From the NCBI RefSeq assembly GCF_030052815.1, contig NC_079495.1, positions 112,555,677 through 112,619,676 on the forward strand: DNA of 64,000 nucleotides. The letters run 5' to 3'. The notes beneath the pieces were generated by a model that saw nothing but the letters and a program-made list of their open reading frames with translations, searched no databases and was not told the origin of the DNA. Positions 38,455 through 50,182 of this stretch are shown piece by piece. Both the position numbers and the translations under genes were made by a program. Position 1 is the first letter of the stretch, and each line of letters opens with the position of its first letter. This stretch comes from Hevea brasiliensis. Taxonomy: Eukaryota > Streptophyta > Magnoliopsida > Malpighiales > Euphorbiaceae.

Positions 38455-38705
38455 GATCAAGTATATCTTGCTCGGTCGACATACTCTATATTATGAGACT
38501 AGCTACGGTCTCATAACAGTAATAACTGTGTCATGTGAAAAATGAGTGTATCTTGCTCTGTCGATACACTCTGCGTCATGAGACTAGCTACGGTCTCATA
38601 ACAGTGATAACTGTGTCATGTGAAAATTGAGTGCATCTTGCTCTGTCGATACACTCTGTGTCATGAGACTAGCTATGGTCTCATGACAATGGCAACTGTG
38701 TGATT
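38455..38705. repeat. 85-bp tandem repeat in E4 3' region, three copies
   Basis: Same unit as at 32543-32870 in E3 but one copy fewer. Confidence 0.92.
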
Positions 38706-38706
38706 T

Positions 38707-39180
38707 GAAATGTTGTGGATTCGTATTTAGGACCGCAGTCCTAAACTACCTACGTATCCCCCTCATTATCCTGAGGAAGAATCAGACCCACTCGTAGTTC
38801 GACACTTGAAACTGTGGTGATGCATGTTCTTCTACGCCTTACACACCTACAGGTGACATGTTGATGCGTGTTCTTCTACGCCTTACACAACTATGCCATA
38901 TGCCCTAAACAACGTCTAAGGACTTACCAAAAAAATATCTGTCATGAAATGTTGTGGGTTCGTATTTAGGACCGCGGTCCTAAACTACCTACGTATCCCC
39001 CTCGCTATCCTGAGGAAGAATCAGACCCCCTCGTAGTTCGACACTTGAAACTGTGGTGATGCATGTTCTTCTACGCCTTACACACCTACAGGTGACATGT
39101 TGATGCGTGTTCTTCTACGCCTTACACAACTATGTCGTGCGCCCTAAACAACGTCTAAGGATTTACCAAAAAATATCTAA
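38707..39180. repeat. 239-bp tandem repeat in E4 3' region, two copies
   Basis: Units start with GAAATGTTGTGG at 38707 and 38946. The same arrangement is found in E3. Confidence 0.92.
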
Positions 39181-40080
39181 TTCGTGATTTGAAAAAAATT
39201 GGGATAACTTGGTCTCAAAATTCTCTCTGATTTTTGTGCTTTCTGTATGCTATTTCCTATCATGAGAATGCAAATTTTATTGGAGATTCTAAAAAAACAT
39301 AGTCCTCTGAGGGATCTCTTTTGCAAAAACTTTCTTTTAGCCTCAAAATTTTTGAGAAAAACCATTCACTAAAAAGACTTCCTTAAGGTCACAATACAAT
39401 TTCCCTCTGATTTTTCTTTTTCTTCTCTCCCCCTATGGTTTCTTCCTTGACTCATTTCTCTTCCATGAACTCCATTCTCTGTGCCTTAACTTTTGCCTGA
39501 AATGCCTTTTTCGGTTTTCATCTCAGCGGGCTTGCTCTAACTTTTGCCTAAGCGGCCCTTTCGGGTTTTCCACTTAGCGAGCTCTTTCTTTTCTTTTTCT
39601 TGTTCTTTTTCTCTTTTTTTTTTCTTTGAAATTAGACAATCACCAGGATATTCATATCAAGCACCTATTCTATCATGCTCACAAGACAATAGGTTAAATC
39701 AAAACAATGCAGTTCAATTACTTAATCTTTTGATGTATCCCTCAAGACACAAACATTCACAATCATAATTAAATAAAACCTATTCCTGGTTAATACAATA
39801 AAAACTTCTTTATTTATTCAGGTACACCATTACTCCCTCTTACATTTAGTTTTGCTAAATTTCTAACATTCCAAAGTTAGAAATAAGCTTTATAACCTGC
39901 CGAATGGCCTTTTCAGGTTTTCCATCCAGATCTTCTCTCATCTCTCCTTTTGCCTAGACTGCCTTTTGCAGGTTTTCAATCTAGCATTTTTTCTTTTCTT
40001 TTCTCTTTTTTTTTTCTTTTTTCTTTTTTTTTTCGTTCTTTTTTCTTTGACCCTTACTTTTGCCTAGACCGCCTTTTGTA
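39181..40080 (-). other. E4 3' region, non-coding
   Basis: Counterpart of 33351-34240 in E3: T-rich runs and short repeated phrases, no coding seen. Confidence 0.6.
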
Positions 40081-41313
40081 GGTTTTCAGCCTAGCGAGCC
40101 TATCTCACACAAAGTACCATTTGAGCCTGTCTAAATTGACTAGTTCTTGAAATTCATTCCCACCCAAGTCTGATATTCTTACAATAGCAAGATCTTTTTG
40201 ACTATGTATGGACCATCCTAGCTTGGGTTAAACTTTCTTCTTAAATCAAAAGGGACGGGCTAAGCTTGTTTCAAAACCATGTCTCTCTCTTTGATCTTTC
40301 TTGGCTTCACCTTTTTATTAAAGGCCTTAGCTATCTTCCTCTAATAAGCCTGCATATGATACAAGGCTCACATTCTCTTTTCATCAATCAAAGCTAGTTC
40401 TTCATATATCTTCTAAGCCCACTCATTTTTTAGGATCTTAGCTTCTAGCATCACCCTCAAGGATTTGACCTCTTACTAATGGATAGCATTGCTTTAGTCC
40501 CATCTACTAAAGAGAATGGGTTGCCCCCGTGGATGTCCTTGTAGTACTATGATAACCTTAAAGAACATAAGGAATTTTTTAGGCCAATCCTTATATGTTT
40601 TGAATATTTTTTTCCCAACTAGAACCTTTCCATTCATATGGGGACTACACATTCCTGCATGTACTTCTTTCATTATTTGCTCAGCCTATTTTTTTTATCA
40701 CACATAAGAGTTTGTAGAATTGCCCCCCAGCTAAAGTAAGTTGAGTGGCTAATCTATGAATGTTGCTCTATCTCTTTTGTAGGCTTATTGCGAGTATTCT
40801 CTCACTTCCAGAGACCTCCTTATGTCTTCACATCATTTTTCTTCTCCCTCTAAGTCCACATGTGCTACTATTAATCATTCATAGCATGAAATTTTACTCC
40901 TCATTAGGATAACTAGCTAAGTCAACTTTTGATCACTCTTTTCCTATGGGCACACCAGCGTGGCTTGGGAATCGGCCATCTGATTTTAAGCTCGAGGCAT
41001 GTGCTTTTTGGTACTTTGTTAACAAGGCTATAAATTTATCTCTTTCTTCTTGGGTTAAATCTTCAGCTAACTTAATGTCTTTAGGATTATTTGGTGTACC
41101 CAAATTAATAGAGATTGATTTTGATGCATTAATAGAAATAAATTCTAAATGATTAAGAATGTCATGCATACGCCTATTAGAATAAACATCAAACAAGTAA
41201 GTAAAAGGACTGGTCATGTTATTGATCTTTGCCTCAAAATCTTTATCAAGTACATCAGAATTGGAAACATCAATATCACTACTGTGAGCATTACAAAAGA
41301 TAGACTCAAACAT
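40081..41313 (-). pseudogene. E4 pol relic, same fused structure as E3
   Basis: Minus strand 41313-40933 is the longest open part (126 codons), with NLGTPNNPKDIKLAEDLTQE and RDKFIALLTKYQKAH, the segment before RT. Then come stops, the integrase zinc-binding relic (about 40660) and C-terminal integrase remnants (about 40500-40100). RT, RNase H and most of the integrase core are absent at the same place as in E3, so the deletion predates both copies. Confidence 0.8.
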
Positions 41314-41389
41314 AGGGGCGTAGCTTTAGGTGTTTGGCTTTTTATGCAGTCCTCAGATCAATGGTGCTGATTTTCTGCTTTAGCTATTT

Positions 41390-42430
41390 CACATGTGGTA
41401 ACCCCTAATCATATGTCAAGGTAATTGCCCCATCTTTCAAGAACTTAGGAGGCTTTAGCTCTTCTTCCTCTTCTGTTAGCTCATAGCCTAAACCATGACT
41501 CGTGATCTGCCCCATCATCTCAAGAAAAGTCACCAGACCATCTATACTTTCTTCTAAGCCTGTGCTAAGAAAAAACTCAGCCTTTTCTTCATAGTAGCCA
41601 CTTTTAGATCCATCTAGTTTTTATAGATCCCAACAACTTGAAAATCAGACACTAGTAGAATTGAACCATCTAGTTGTAATGCAACTATCTCCTCATCAGA
41701 ATCAGTCCAGACATCCAAAGGACCCTCATCATAGCTAGAATTATCACAAATGTCAACAACCATTATAGACTGAGGTTCATTGGGCTTTTGGATTGGTTGG
41801 ATAGGTTCACTGGGCTTTTGGATGGGTTGGATAAGTTCATTGGGCTTTTGGATGTGTTGGATAAAGTCAATAATTATGTTAGGGTTATTTGGGGTGATGG
41901 AGATCATGTAGAGACTTGGCGTAGGTAGAAATTTTGGCTAGGCATGGGGCTTTTGGGTTGATTTTCTGGGTCAATCATCGTTTTGGCATCAATTAGGTCT
42001 TAGATATCATGCTTAAGTTAAAAGCATCAATCGGTGTCATGACTGTGGGCTTGGTAGGACCGATAACATTGGTTGATATCATAGCTAGGTGGGAGTGGAT
42101 TTGGTAGTGGTCCAGGTGCTAAGAGCTATAGGAGGTCTTGAGCTTTGAGACGCTCCAAAACTTCGGATAAGGGTTGGCTAAATTGAAAAAATCTTCTTGG
42201 GGTTTGAGACACAATTTGAACCTCAATAACTTTAATGCCACTTAATTGGCCTACTTTGGGGCCTCTTTCTAAAGTTGACCACAATTGTCTCTTTTAGCTC
42301 AAACATCTTGGCATTCAATATTTCATCAAGCACGGCCATAATTTCTTCCATCCTAAGTAGTGCAGGTGAAATCCTTACTAGTCTCTTCCCTTTCCTAACC
42401 CAAGTGACTTGATTGGAAGTCTTTTTAGTG
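41390..42430 (-). pseudogene. E4 gag-side relic
   Basis: Minus strand 41907-41614 is open, with three 10-residue repeats of the IQKPxEP type (41780-41870) followed by VVDICDNSSYDEGPLDVWTD and SDEEIVALQLDGS. Further right lie degraded gag-end segments. Multiple stops; no intact gag. Confidence 0.65.
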
Positions 42431-43301
42431 TATTTTGAGGCTATATTTGCTCAAAAAAATAGGATTTAAGGGTTAACCTAAGCATGCTATGTACATGAAT
42501 GCAATGCATGAATGGACCATTTTTTTTTTTTATTTTTTTTTGCCTTTACTTTTACAAAACCAAAATCGAACCATACCACTAGAACCAAAACTGAATCAAA
42601 ACCAGACCATATAAACTGAACTAAAATCGAACCAAAGACTGAATCAAAACCGAAAAAAAAAAATCTCCAGAACTAAATCTTCGCCCCCTTATACCTTCAA
42701 CTCTCACGTGTAGGGTAACAAAAAATTCTATCCTAGGCTATGGTACACTGGACACACCAACAGGGGGTGGTCCAGGACGATCCTTCCCTCACAAACAAAC
42801 CCTCACAAACAAAGGATTTATATCCTTAAAATTTAACCATAAGTAAGCATCCTCTTGCTTAACATGGGTTTTGAAATGGACTTGGGCCTATACGCACATT
42901 GGGCCTATGCATAGGCCTAGGTTCATCTCAACTACCACTAGAACTTATGGTTTGAACAGTAAGGTTATAAATCTAGCACAACAAAAATCTACGGGGTATC
43001 TAGGGTTAAAATCTATGGCTCATGGGCTTCATCGGGTAGGAAAAGGGTCACCCATGCGAGAGCTTGTCCATTAAGCACAACGGCCGGAGCTGTGGCTCTT
43101 TTATATACTCAAAGGTACAGGCATGGGGTGCTAGCATTCACCAATTCGTCATAGCTCGAGTAGAACCATGGTCTCCTTGGCTAGTACTACGAGGCTAAAA
43201 GGGTAAGGGTGATCCGTGTGATAGTGTAGTGCAATGCAAAAAGTTTAACAAATGAATAATATTAGACTAATAGAAACATGTTGGAGTAACTATCCATTTA
43301 G
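42431..43301 (-). other. E4 leader region
   Basis: Non-coding stretch between primer site and gag relic, with a T-rich run (42520-42541). It is the near copy of E3 47421-48392. Confidence 0.6.
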
Positions 43302-43319
43302 TCCCCAGTGGAGTCGCCA
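43302..43319 (-). promoter_or_regulatory. E4 primer-binding site
   Basis: Minus strand TGGCGACTCCACTGGGGA, identical to that of E3, three bases inside the 5' LTR. Confidence 0.85.
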
Positions 43320-43322
43320 AAC

Positions 43323-46303
43323 TGTAGGGGCAAGGGGGGCGTGAGGCGAAATATCATCCATTAGAATTATATAAAATGCACCAGGTAATGCCCAGGAAAG
43401 ATGATGGAGTCACAATGGTCTCACTTAAGTACCACCTCCTTAGACAGCATTTCCTAGACATGCACTTCATACAATCCTAATAGAATCAAACCACTGGTAA
43501 GTACCGTCTTCCCATAACACTACCACGGTACTAAGGATTTATGCCACAAAGGCATAGATAGACAGGAGTCGCCACCGGGTAATAACCGACATATTGATGT
43601 TTCTTCCGAGGGTCATGGATGGCAACTTACTCCTTGCGAGTTTCCACAACCGCTGTTACCATAGCCCAATGTCTAGGTTCGGGATAGTGGAGTACGTAAG
43701 GGAAGGTGTTAGGCACCCTTACGCCTGGTCTAACCTCGTTGATTCGAGTGCCAGTCCTCTACTAATGTTTCTAGAAGTCTTGTTTATTATTCCTTTATTA
43801 AACTTTATCCTAAAAAATGCAATTCTAATCCTACACACGCAAGTAATTCACAAAAGGGTTATTGTTTACACACAATTTTCATGCACAAGTAATTCCTATC
43901 TATGGGGTTGCTAATTATTTAAATGATATTTACCAGATGACTAAAATTAATTTATTATTGAGAATTTAATTTATAAACAAATTCAATTTCAAATAACCCT
44001 ATGTTTTTATTTAACATAATTAATTAATTTTCACCAAGTTACCCTAAGGATAATTGAACTAAGTTAATTATGTACATGTGTAATTTATTCTAATATCACA
44101 TAAGGCCCAAACAATCACAACCTAATAAAGATTTCTAACATGCAAATTTATTTTACAATTACCAAGTATTAAATTAAATTTATTTGACATGCCAATGTTA
44201 GTTTAATTTACAAACATGATTAATTTTAATTTACAAAGTATTTATTTAAATTAATTACATGCAAAAGTCAGTTAAATTAAAAACAAAGTTAATTTTAATT
44301 TACCAAATAAAAGTTCTATTATTACTACAATTTCATGCCAATGGTTATTCGATAAGTTTAGAGTTACTTACCTGTTGGTAAATGCAGTTGCCATTGGGGC
44401 AAGCTACCCTTAAAAAAGGGTCTTCTCTTCTAGTATGGCAATGATATCCCTGGCTTACTCCCGTTTAGCTCCATATAAGCTCCACGCAAATGCCCTCTTT
44501 GGTACTTACCTTAGGGCTACTTACCAATTTTGTTTGTAATAAAAAATAAAGAAACTAAAGAAAATAAAAGAAATAAAGAAAATATTAATAATAATTTACA
44601 TTGGATTCTAACTCTAGTCTCCTAAAGGGTTAAGATTCCTAATTAGTTACAACTACCTAATGGTCTAAGTCTTCTAACATGATCCAAATACTTTATAACA
44701 CTTCTTGAATTAAAAGAATACAGAAAATAGATCAAATATCAATTAAAACCTAAGAAAATACAAGAACATGCATAAATATACAATTTTCAAATTCTGGCAG
44801 ATTAACAATAGCAAGAAATTCGATTTTTTAAAAATAGTTACACATGCCTAAAAATCATAAAAAAATTAAAGAAGACAGCCTACATATCATACAATAATAT
44901 AAAATTTATAAATCAAACAAAACCCTAGCCGAATGATCTATATAAATCGTAACTCTTCTAAGTGACAAAATCGTACTACTTTTTTGTAAAATTCATAACT
45001 CATTAACCACAAAAGATATGAATGCAAAACCAATTGGAAAAGATTCATAAGATTCTGAAGTTAATTTCAGACACTAGATTTGCACAAAAATATTAAGGAA
45101 CAAGGGAGATATGGGCTCCACAAGTCGGATATCCTGCAAATCAGATTTTACAGGAACCCTAACTTCAAACAGCCATAACTTACAAAATATTGAAGCTTTT
45201 TTAGTGATTCTTGAGCCTAAAATTAATGGAATTTCGTGTAGAATGTGAATATAATTTTTACAAATTTTTTACAGATTCAGAAAATAAAGAAAAATAATAA
45301 AAATATGAGAGACAGAAACTAAACATGTGCAGAGTTGTGTATCCCCTCAAAATAAACATGATTACATGATCTATATGAACATATAAAATAAATTGAAGAC
45401 AAAGAGCATAAAATTAAAATATTGTGTGGCATAGATCTTGAAAAGAAAACAATAAAAAACTGACCTTCCATAAATCTTGTATGAAAATTTTCTTGAAGAA
45501 AAGAAAAAATAAGGAAGAACTCAAAGAATCTTGAATATCTCTAAATTTTCTATAGCTCTGAATTTTCTCTTAATCTTTCCTCCCATCATCCCCTTCTTCT
45601 CTTCTCTAGTAGGGTATTTACAGGGTTTTGGGAGAGAGGTGTGATAGGGTTTGGAGTCTTAGGATGATAAAGTTTAGATGACTTAAACAACTACAATTGC
45701 AGAATTCGAATAAGACTGGGATATGGGTGAGGTGTTTCAACCAATAGGAAGACAGGAAAAAATGGAAGGCACCAATAGGGAATGAGGAAGAGGTGTGCTA
45801 GGATTTGGAGTCTTGGGGTGATAAAGTTTAAATGACTTAAACAACTATGATTGCAGAATTCGAATAAGATTGGGATATGGGTGAGGTGTTTCAACCAATA
45901 GGAAGACAAGAAAAAAATGGAAGGCACCAATAGGGAGTGAGGAAGAGAGTGGGGCCAAGGAGGAGAGAGATATTTTGTTATTTTAATTTTTAGAAAATAA
46001 TTAATTAGGTCCCATTTAAAATTCTTAACAAGGTTTTCTTAGGCCCATGGAGCCCAATTAAACTTAATTAGATCCATTTAAAAAAACTACCCATATTAAA
46101 TTTAAACAAAATAAAATTTTATTTAAATTTAATTAAATTAATTTTCCCAAAACTTTATTATTATTTTTATTTTTTCAAGATCATGCCACGAAATTAATAA
46201 TTCAGCTCAATGCCTCCAATTACATCTTACAGTCATATAATTTTTCATCATCGGGTTTCTCACGGCCTCAATGCACATACTCATCACAAAATAAGGGTCT
46301 ACA
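43323..46303 (-). repeat. E4 5' LTR
   Basis: Right LTR, upstream in the element's direction. The TATA box seen in the partner LTR is changed here to TGTAAATA (minus; 45615-45622). Several 1-3 bp deletions lie near 43576-43700. Confidence 0.95.
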
Positions 46304-46308
46304 CATGT

Positions 46309-47420
46309 TGTTGATCTTCGCCTTAAAATGAGCATCAAGTACATCAAAAATGGAAACATCTGCATCACTACTATGAGCATTACAAAAGACAAACTCAAAC
46401 TTAGGAGTGTAACTTTAGGTGCTTAGCTTTCCATGCTGTCCTTAGATCAATGGTCTTGATTTTCTGCTTTAGCACTTTCACATGTAGTAACCCCTAATCA
46501 TATGTCTAGATAATTGCCCCTCTCTTTCAAGAACTTAGGAGGTTTTGACTCTTTTTCCTCTTTAGTTGGCTCATAGCCCAAACCATACCTTGTGATCTAC
46601 CCCTTCATTTCAAGAAAAGTCACCAGACCATCTATACTTTCTTCTAGGCCTGTGCTAAGAAAAAACTTCATCCCTTTCTTCATAGTAGCCACCTTTAGAT
46701 CCATCTAGTTTTTATAGATCCCAACAACTTGAAAATCAAACACTAGTGGAACTGAACCATCTAGTTGTAATGCAACTACCTCCTCATCAAAATTGATCAA
46801 AACATCTAAAGGACCCTCATCATAGCTAGAATTATCACAAATGTCAACAACCATTATAGACTGAGGTTCATTGGGCTTTTGGATGGGTTGGATAGGTTCA
46901 CTGGGCTTTTGGATGGGTTGGATAAGTTTATTGGGCTTTTGGATGGGTTGGATAAAGTCAATAATTCTGTTAGGATTATTTGGGGTGATGGAGATTATGT
47001 AGAGACCTGGTGTAGGTGGAAATTTTGGCTAGGCATGGGGCTTTTGGGTTGATTTTCTGGGTCAATTATCCTTTTGGCATCAATTAGGTCTTAGATATCA
47101 TGCTTAAGTTGAAAGCATCAGTCGGTGTCATGATTGTGGGCTTGGTAGAACCGGCAACATTGGTTGATATCATAGCTAGGTGGGAGTGGATTTGGTAGTG
47201 GTCTGGGTGCTAAGAGCTGTAGGAGGTCTTGAACTTTGAGACGCTCCAAAACTTAGGATAAGGGTTGGCTGATTTGGAAAAAATCTCCTTGGGGTGTGAG
47301 ACACAATTTGAACCTCAATAACTTTAATGCCACTTAATTGGCCTACCTCGGGGCCTCTTTCTAAAGTTGACCACAATTGTCTCTTCTAGCTCAAACATCT
47401 TGGCGTTCAATATTTCATCA
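46309..47420 (-). pseudogene. E3 gag-side relic
   Basis: Continuation of the E3 coding relic on the other side of E4. The minus strand has a 10-residue tandem repeat of the IQKPNEP type (about 46870-46960), then VVDICDNSSYDEGPLDV, and near 47100 a degraded HDTDxCFxLKHDI segment reminiscent of the gag-end of Tat-type elements. Broken by stops throughout. Confidence 0.65.
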
Positions 47421-48392
47421 AGACGGCTATAGTTTTTTCCATCTTAAGTAGTGCAAGAGAAATCCTTACTAGTTTCTTCCATTCCCTAATCCAAGTGACC
47501 TAATTGGAAGTCTCTTTGGTGTGTTTTGAGGCTATATTTGCTAAAAAAAAATAGGATTTAAGGGTTAACCTAAGCATACTATGTACATGAATGCAATGCA
47601 TGAATGAACCATTTTTTTCTTTTTTTTCTTTTTTTTTCTTTTTCTTTTTTTTTGCCTTTACTTTTACAAAACCAAAACTGAACCATACCAATAGAACCAA
47701 AACCAGACCATATAAACTGAACTAAAATTGGACCAAAGACAAAATTAAAACCAAAGACAAAAAAAAATCTCAAGAACTGAATCTTCGCCTCCTTATACCT
47801 TCAACTCTCACGTGCAGGGTAAGAAAAAATTCTATCCTAGGCTACGGTACACTGGACACACCAACAGGGGATGGTCCAGGACGATCCTTCCCTCACAAAC
47901 AAAGGATTTATATCCTTAAAGTTTAACCATAAGTAAGCATCCTCTTGCTTAACATGGGTTTTGAAATGGACTTGGGCCTATACACACATTGGGCCTATGC
48001 ATAGGCCTAGGTTCATCTCAACTACCACTAGAACTTATGGTTTGAACAGTAAAGTTATAAATCTAGCACAACAAAAATCTACGGGGTACCTAGGGTTAAA
48101 ATCTATGGCTCATGGGCTTCATCGGGTAGGAAAAGGGTCACCCATGTGAGAGCTTGTTCATTAAGCACAACGGCCGGAGCTGTGGCTCTTTTATATACTC
48201 GAAGGTACGGGCATGGGGTGCTAGCATTCACCAATTTGTCATAGCTCGAGTAGAACCATGGTCTCTTTGGCTAGTACTAACGAGGCTAAAAGGGTAAGGG
48301 TGATCCGTGTGATAGTATAGTGCAATGCAAAAAGTTTAACAAAGGAATAATATTAGACTAATAGAAATATGTTGGAGTAACTATCCATTTAA
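47421..48392 (-). other. E3 leader region
   Basis: Between primer site and gag relic. T-rich run at 47608-47652, no coding seen. Nearly the same sequence occurs in E4 (about 42430-43300). Confidence 0.6.
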
Positions 48393-48410
48393 TCCCCAGT
48401 GGAGTCGCCA
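48393..48410 (-). promoter_or_regulatory. E3 primer-binding site
   Basis: Minus strand TGGCGACTCCACTGGGGA, three bases inside the LTR. Ends in the TGG complementary to tRNA CCA. Tat/Ogre elements are reported to use tRNA-Arg; I cannot confirm the tRNA here. Confidence 0.8.
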
Positions 48411-48413
48411 AAC

Positions 48414-50132
48414 TGTGGGGCGGGGGGCGTGAGGCAAAATATCAAAATTATATAAAATGCACCAGGTAATGCCCAGGAAAGATGGTGGAGTCACAATGGT
48501 CTCACTTAAATACCACCTCCTTAGACAGCATTTCCTAGACATGCACTTCATACAATCCTAATAGAATCAAACCATTGGTAAGTACCGTCTTCCCATAACA
48601 CTACCACGGTACTAAGGATTTATGCCACGAAGGCATAGATAGACAGGAGTCGCCACCCGGGTAATAACCGGGACATATTCAGTGTTTCTTCCGAGGGTCA
48701 TGGATGGCAACTTACTCCTTGCAGAGTTTCCACAACCGTCATTACCATAGCCCAATGTCTAGGTTCGGGATAATGGGTACGTAAGGGGAAGGTGTTAGGC
48801 ACCCCTTACGCCTGGTCTAACCTCGTTAATTCGAGTGCCAGTCCTCTACTAATGTTTCTAGAAGTCTTATTTATTATTCCTTTATTAAACTTTATCCTAA
48901 AAATGCAATTCTAATCCTACACACGCAAGTAATTCACAAAAAAGGGTTGTTGTTTACACACAATTTTCATGCATAAGTAATTCCTATCTATGGGGTTGCT
49001 AATTATTTAAATAACATTTACCAGATAACTAAAATTAATTTATTATTGGGAATTTAATTTACAAACAAATTCAATTTCAAATAACCCTATGTTTCTATTT
49101 AACCTAATTAATTAATTTTCACTAAGTTACCCTAAGGATAATTGAACTAAGTTAATTATGTACATGTGTAATTTATTCTAATATCACATAAGTCCCAAAC
49201 AATCACAACCTAATAAAGATTTCTAACATACAAATTTATTTTACAATTACCAAGTATTAAATTAAATTTATTTTACATGCCAATATTAGTTTAATTTACA
49301 AACAAGATTAATTTTAATTTACAAAGTATTTATTTAAATTAATTACATGCAAAAGTCATTTAAATTAAAAACAAAGTTAATTTTAATTTACCAAATGAAA
49401 GTTCTATTATTACTACAATTTCATGCCAATGGTTATTCGAGAAGTTTAGAGCTACTTACTTGTTGGTAAATGCAGTTGCCATTGGGGCAAGCTACCCTTA
49501 AAAAAGGGTATTCTCTTCTAGTATGGCAATGATATCCCTGGCTTACTCCCGTTTAGCTCCATATAAGCTCCACGCAAATGCCCTCTTTGGTACTTACCTT
49601 AGGGCTACTTACCAATTTTGTTTGTAATAAAAAATAAAGACAATAAAGAAAAATAATAAAAGTACAAGAGACAGAAACTAAACATGTGCAAAGTTGTGTA
49701 TCCCCTCAAATTAAACATGATTACATGATCTATATGAACATATAAAATAAATTGAAGACAAAGAGCATAGAATTAAAATATTATGTGGCATAGATCTTGA
49801 AAAAAAAAACAATAAAAACTGACCTTTCAGAAATCTTGTATGAAAATCTTCTTGAAGAACAGAAAAAATAAGGAAGAACTCAAAAAGTTTTGAATATCTC
49901 TAAATTTCTTATAGCTCTGAATTTTCTCTTCCTCTTTCCTCCCATCCTCTTCTTCCCTTCTCTAGTAGGGTATTTATAGGGTTTTGGGAGAGAGGTGTGA
50001 TAGGGTTTGGAGTCTTAGGATGATAAAGTTTAGATGACTTAAACAACTACAATTGCAGAATTCGAATAAGACTGGGATATGGGTGAGGTGTTTCAACCAA
50101 TAGGAAGACAGGAAAAAATGGAAGGCACCAAT
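48414..50132 (-). repeat. E3 5' LTR, truncated at its outer end
   Basis: Matches the E3 3' LTR from its inner end to GGAAGGCACCAATAG, where it breaks off. The U3 terminus is missing, so canonical integrase-competent ends are absent on this side. The LTR TATA box is still present (about 49970). Confidence 0.92.
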
Positions 50133-50182
50133 AGATCAAAAGGTCTTTAAAAGGGTTGTAATGGGGCTAAAAGGATAATGAC
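50133..50182. repeat. 50-bp target duplication at E3, right copy
   Basis: Identical to 29982-30031. Its first two bases (AG) also match the next bases expected in the truncated E3 LTR, so the junction has 2 bp of microhomology. Confidence 0.95.

Larger units (their letters stand above)
35364..46303 (-). mobile_element. E4: young non-autonomous Tat/Ogre-like element inside E3
   Basis: A 10,940-bp element with LTRs 35364-38348 (2985 bp) and 43323-46303 (2981 bp), ends TGTAGGGG... and ...GGTCTACA, and the perfect target duplication CATGT (35359-35363 and 46304-46308). It sits in the coding relic of E3. The LTRs differ at about 22 positions plus a few small indels (under 1%), so it inserted last. 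Internal DNA (about 5 kb) has primer site, gag remnants, the RT-start/integrase relic, tandem repeats and a polypurine tract, but no RT or RNase H. It must have been copied using enzymes of another element. Confidence 0.95.
30032..50132 (-). mobile_element. E3: Tat/Ogre-like element inside E2, truncated 5' LTR
   Basis: LTR 30032-32436 (2405 bp) has intact ends (TGTGGGG... and ...GGTCTACA). The other LTR, 48414-50132, stops partway and lacks the portion matching about 31768-32436. Minus orientation follows from the primer site (48393-48410) and the G-rich tract by the left LTR. Internal DNA is 32437-35363 plus 46309-48413, holding 3' tandem repeats and decayed gag, RT and integrase pieces. There is no normal 5-bp target duplication; a 50-bp duplication is present instead. 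The remaining LTR pair differs by about 2%. Confidence 0.88.

Noticed and set aside
30032..50132. E3 and E4 as a simple tandem of four LTRs from unequal recombination
   Set aside because: E4 has its own perfect CATGT duplication within an E3 coding relic, which shows a nested insertion.
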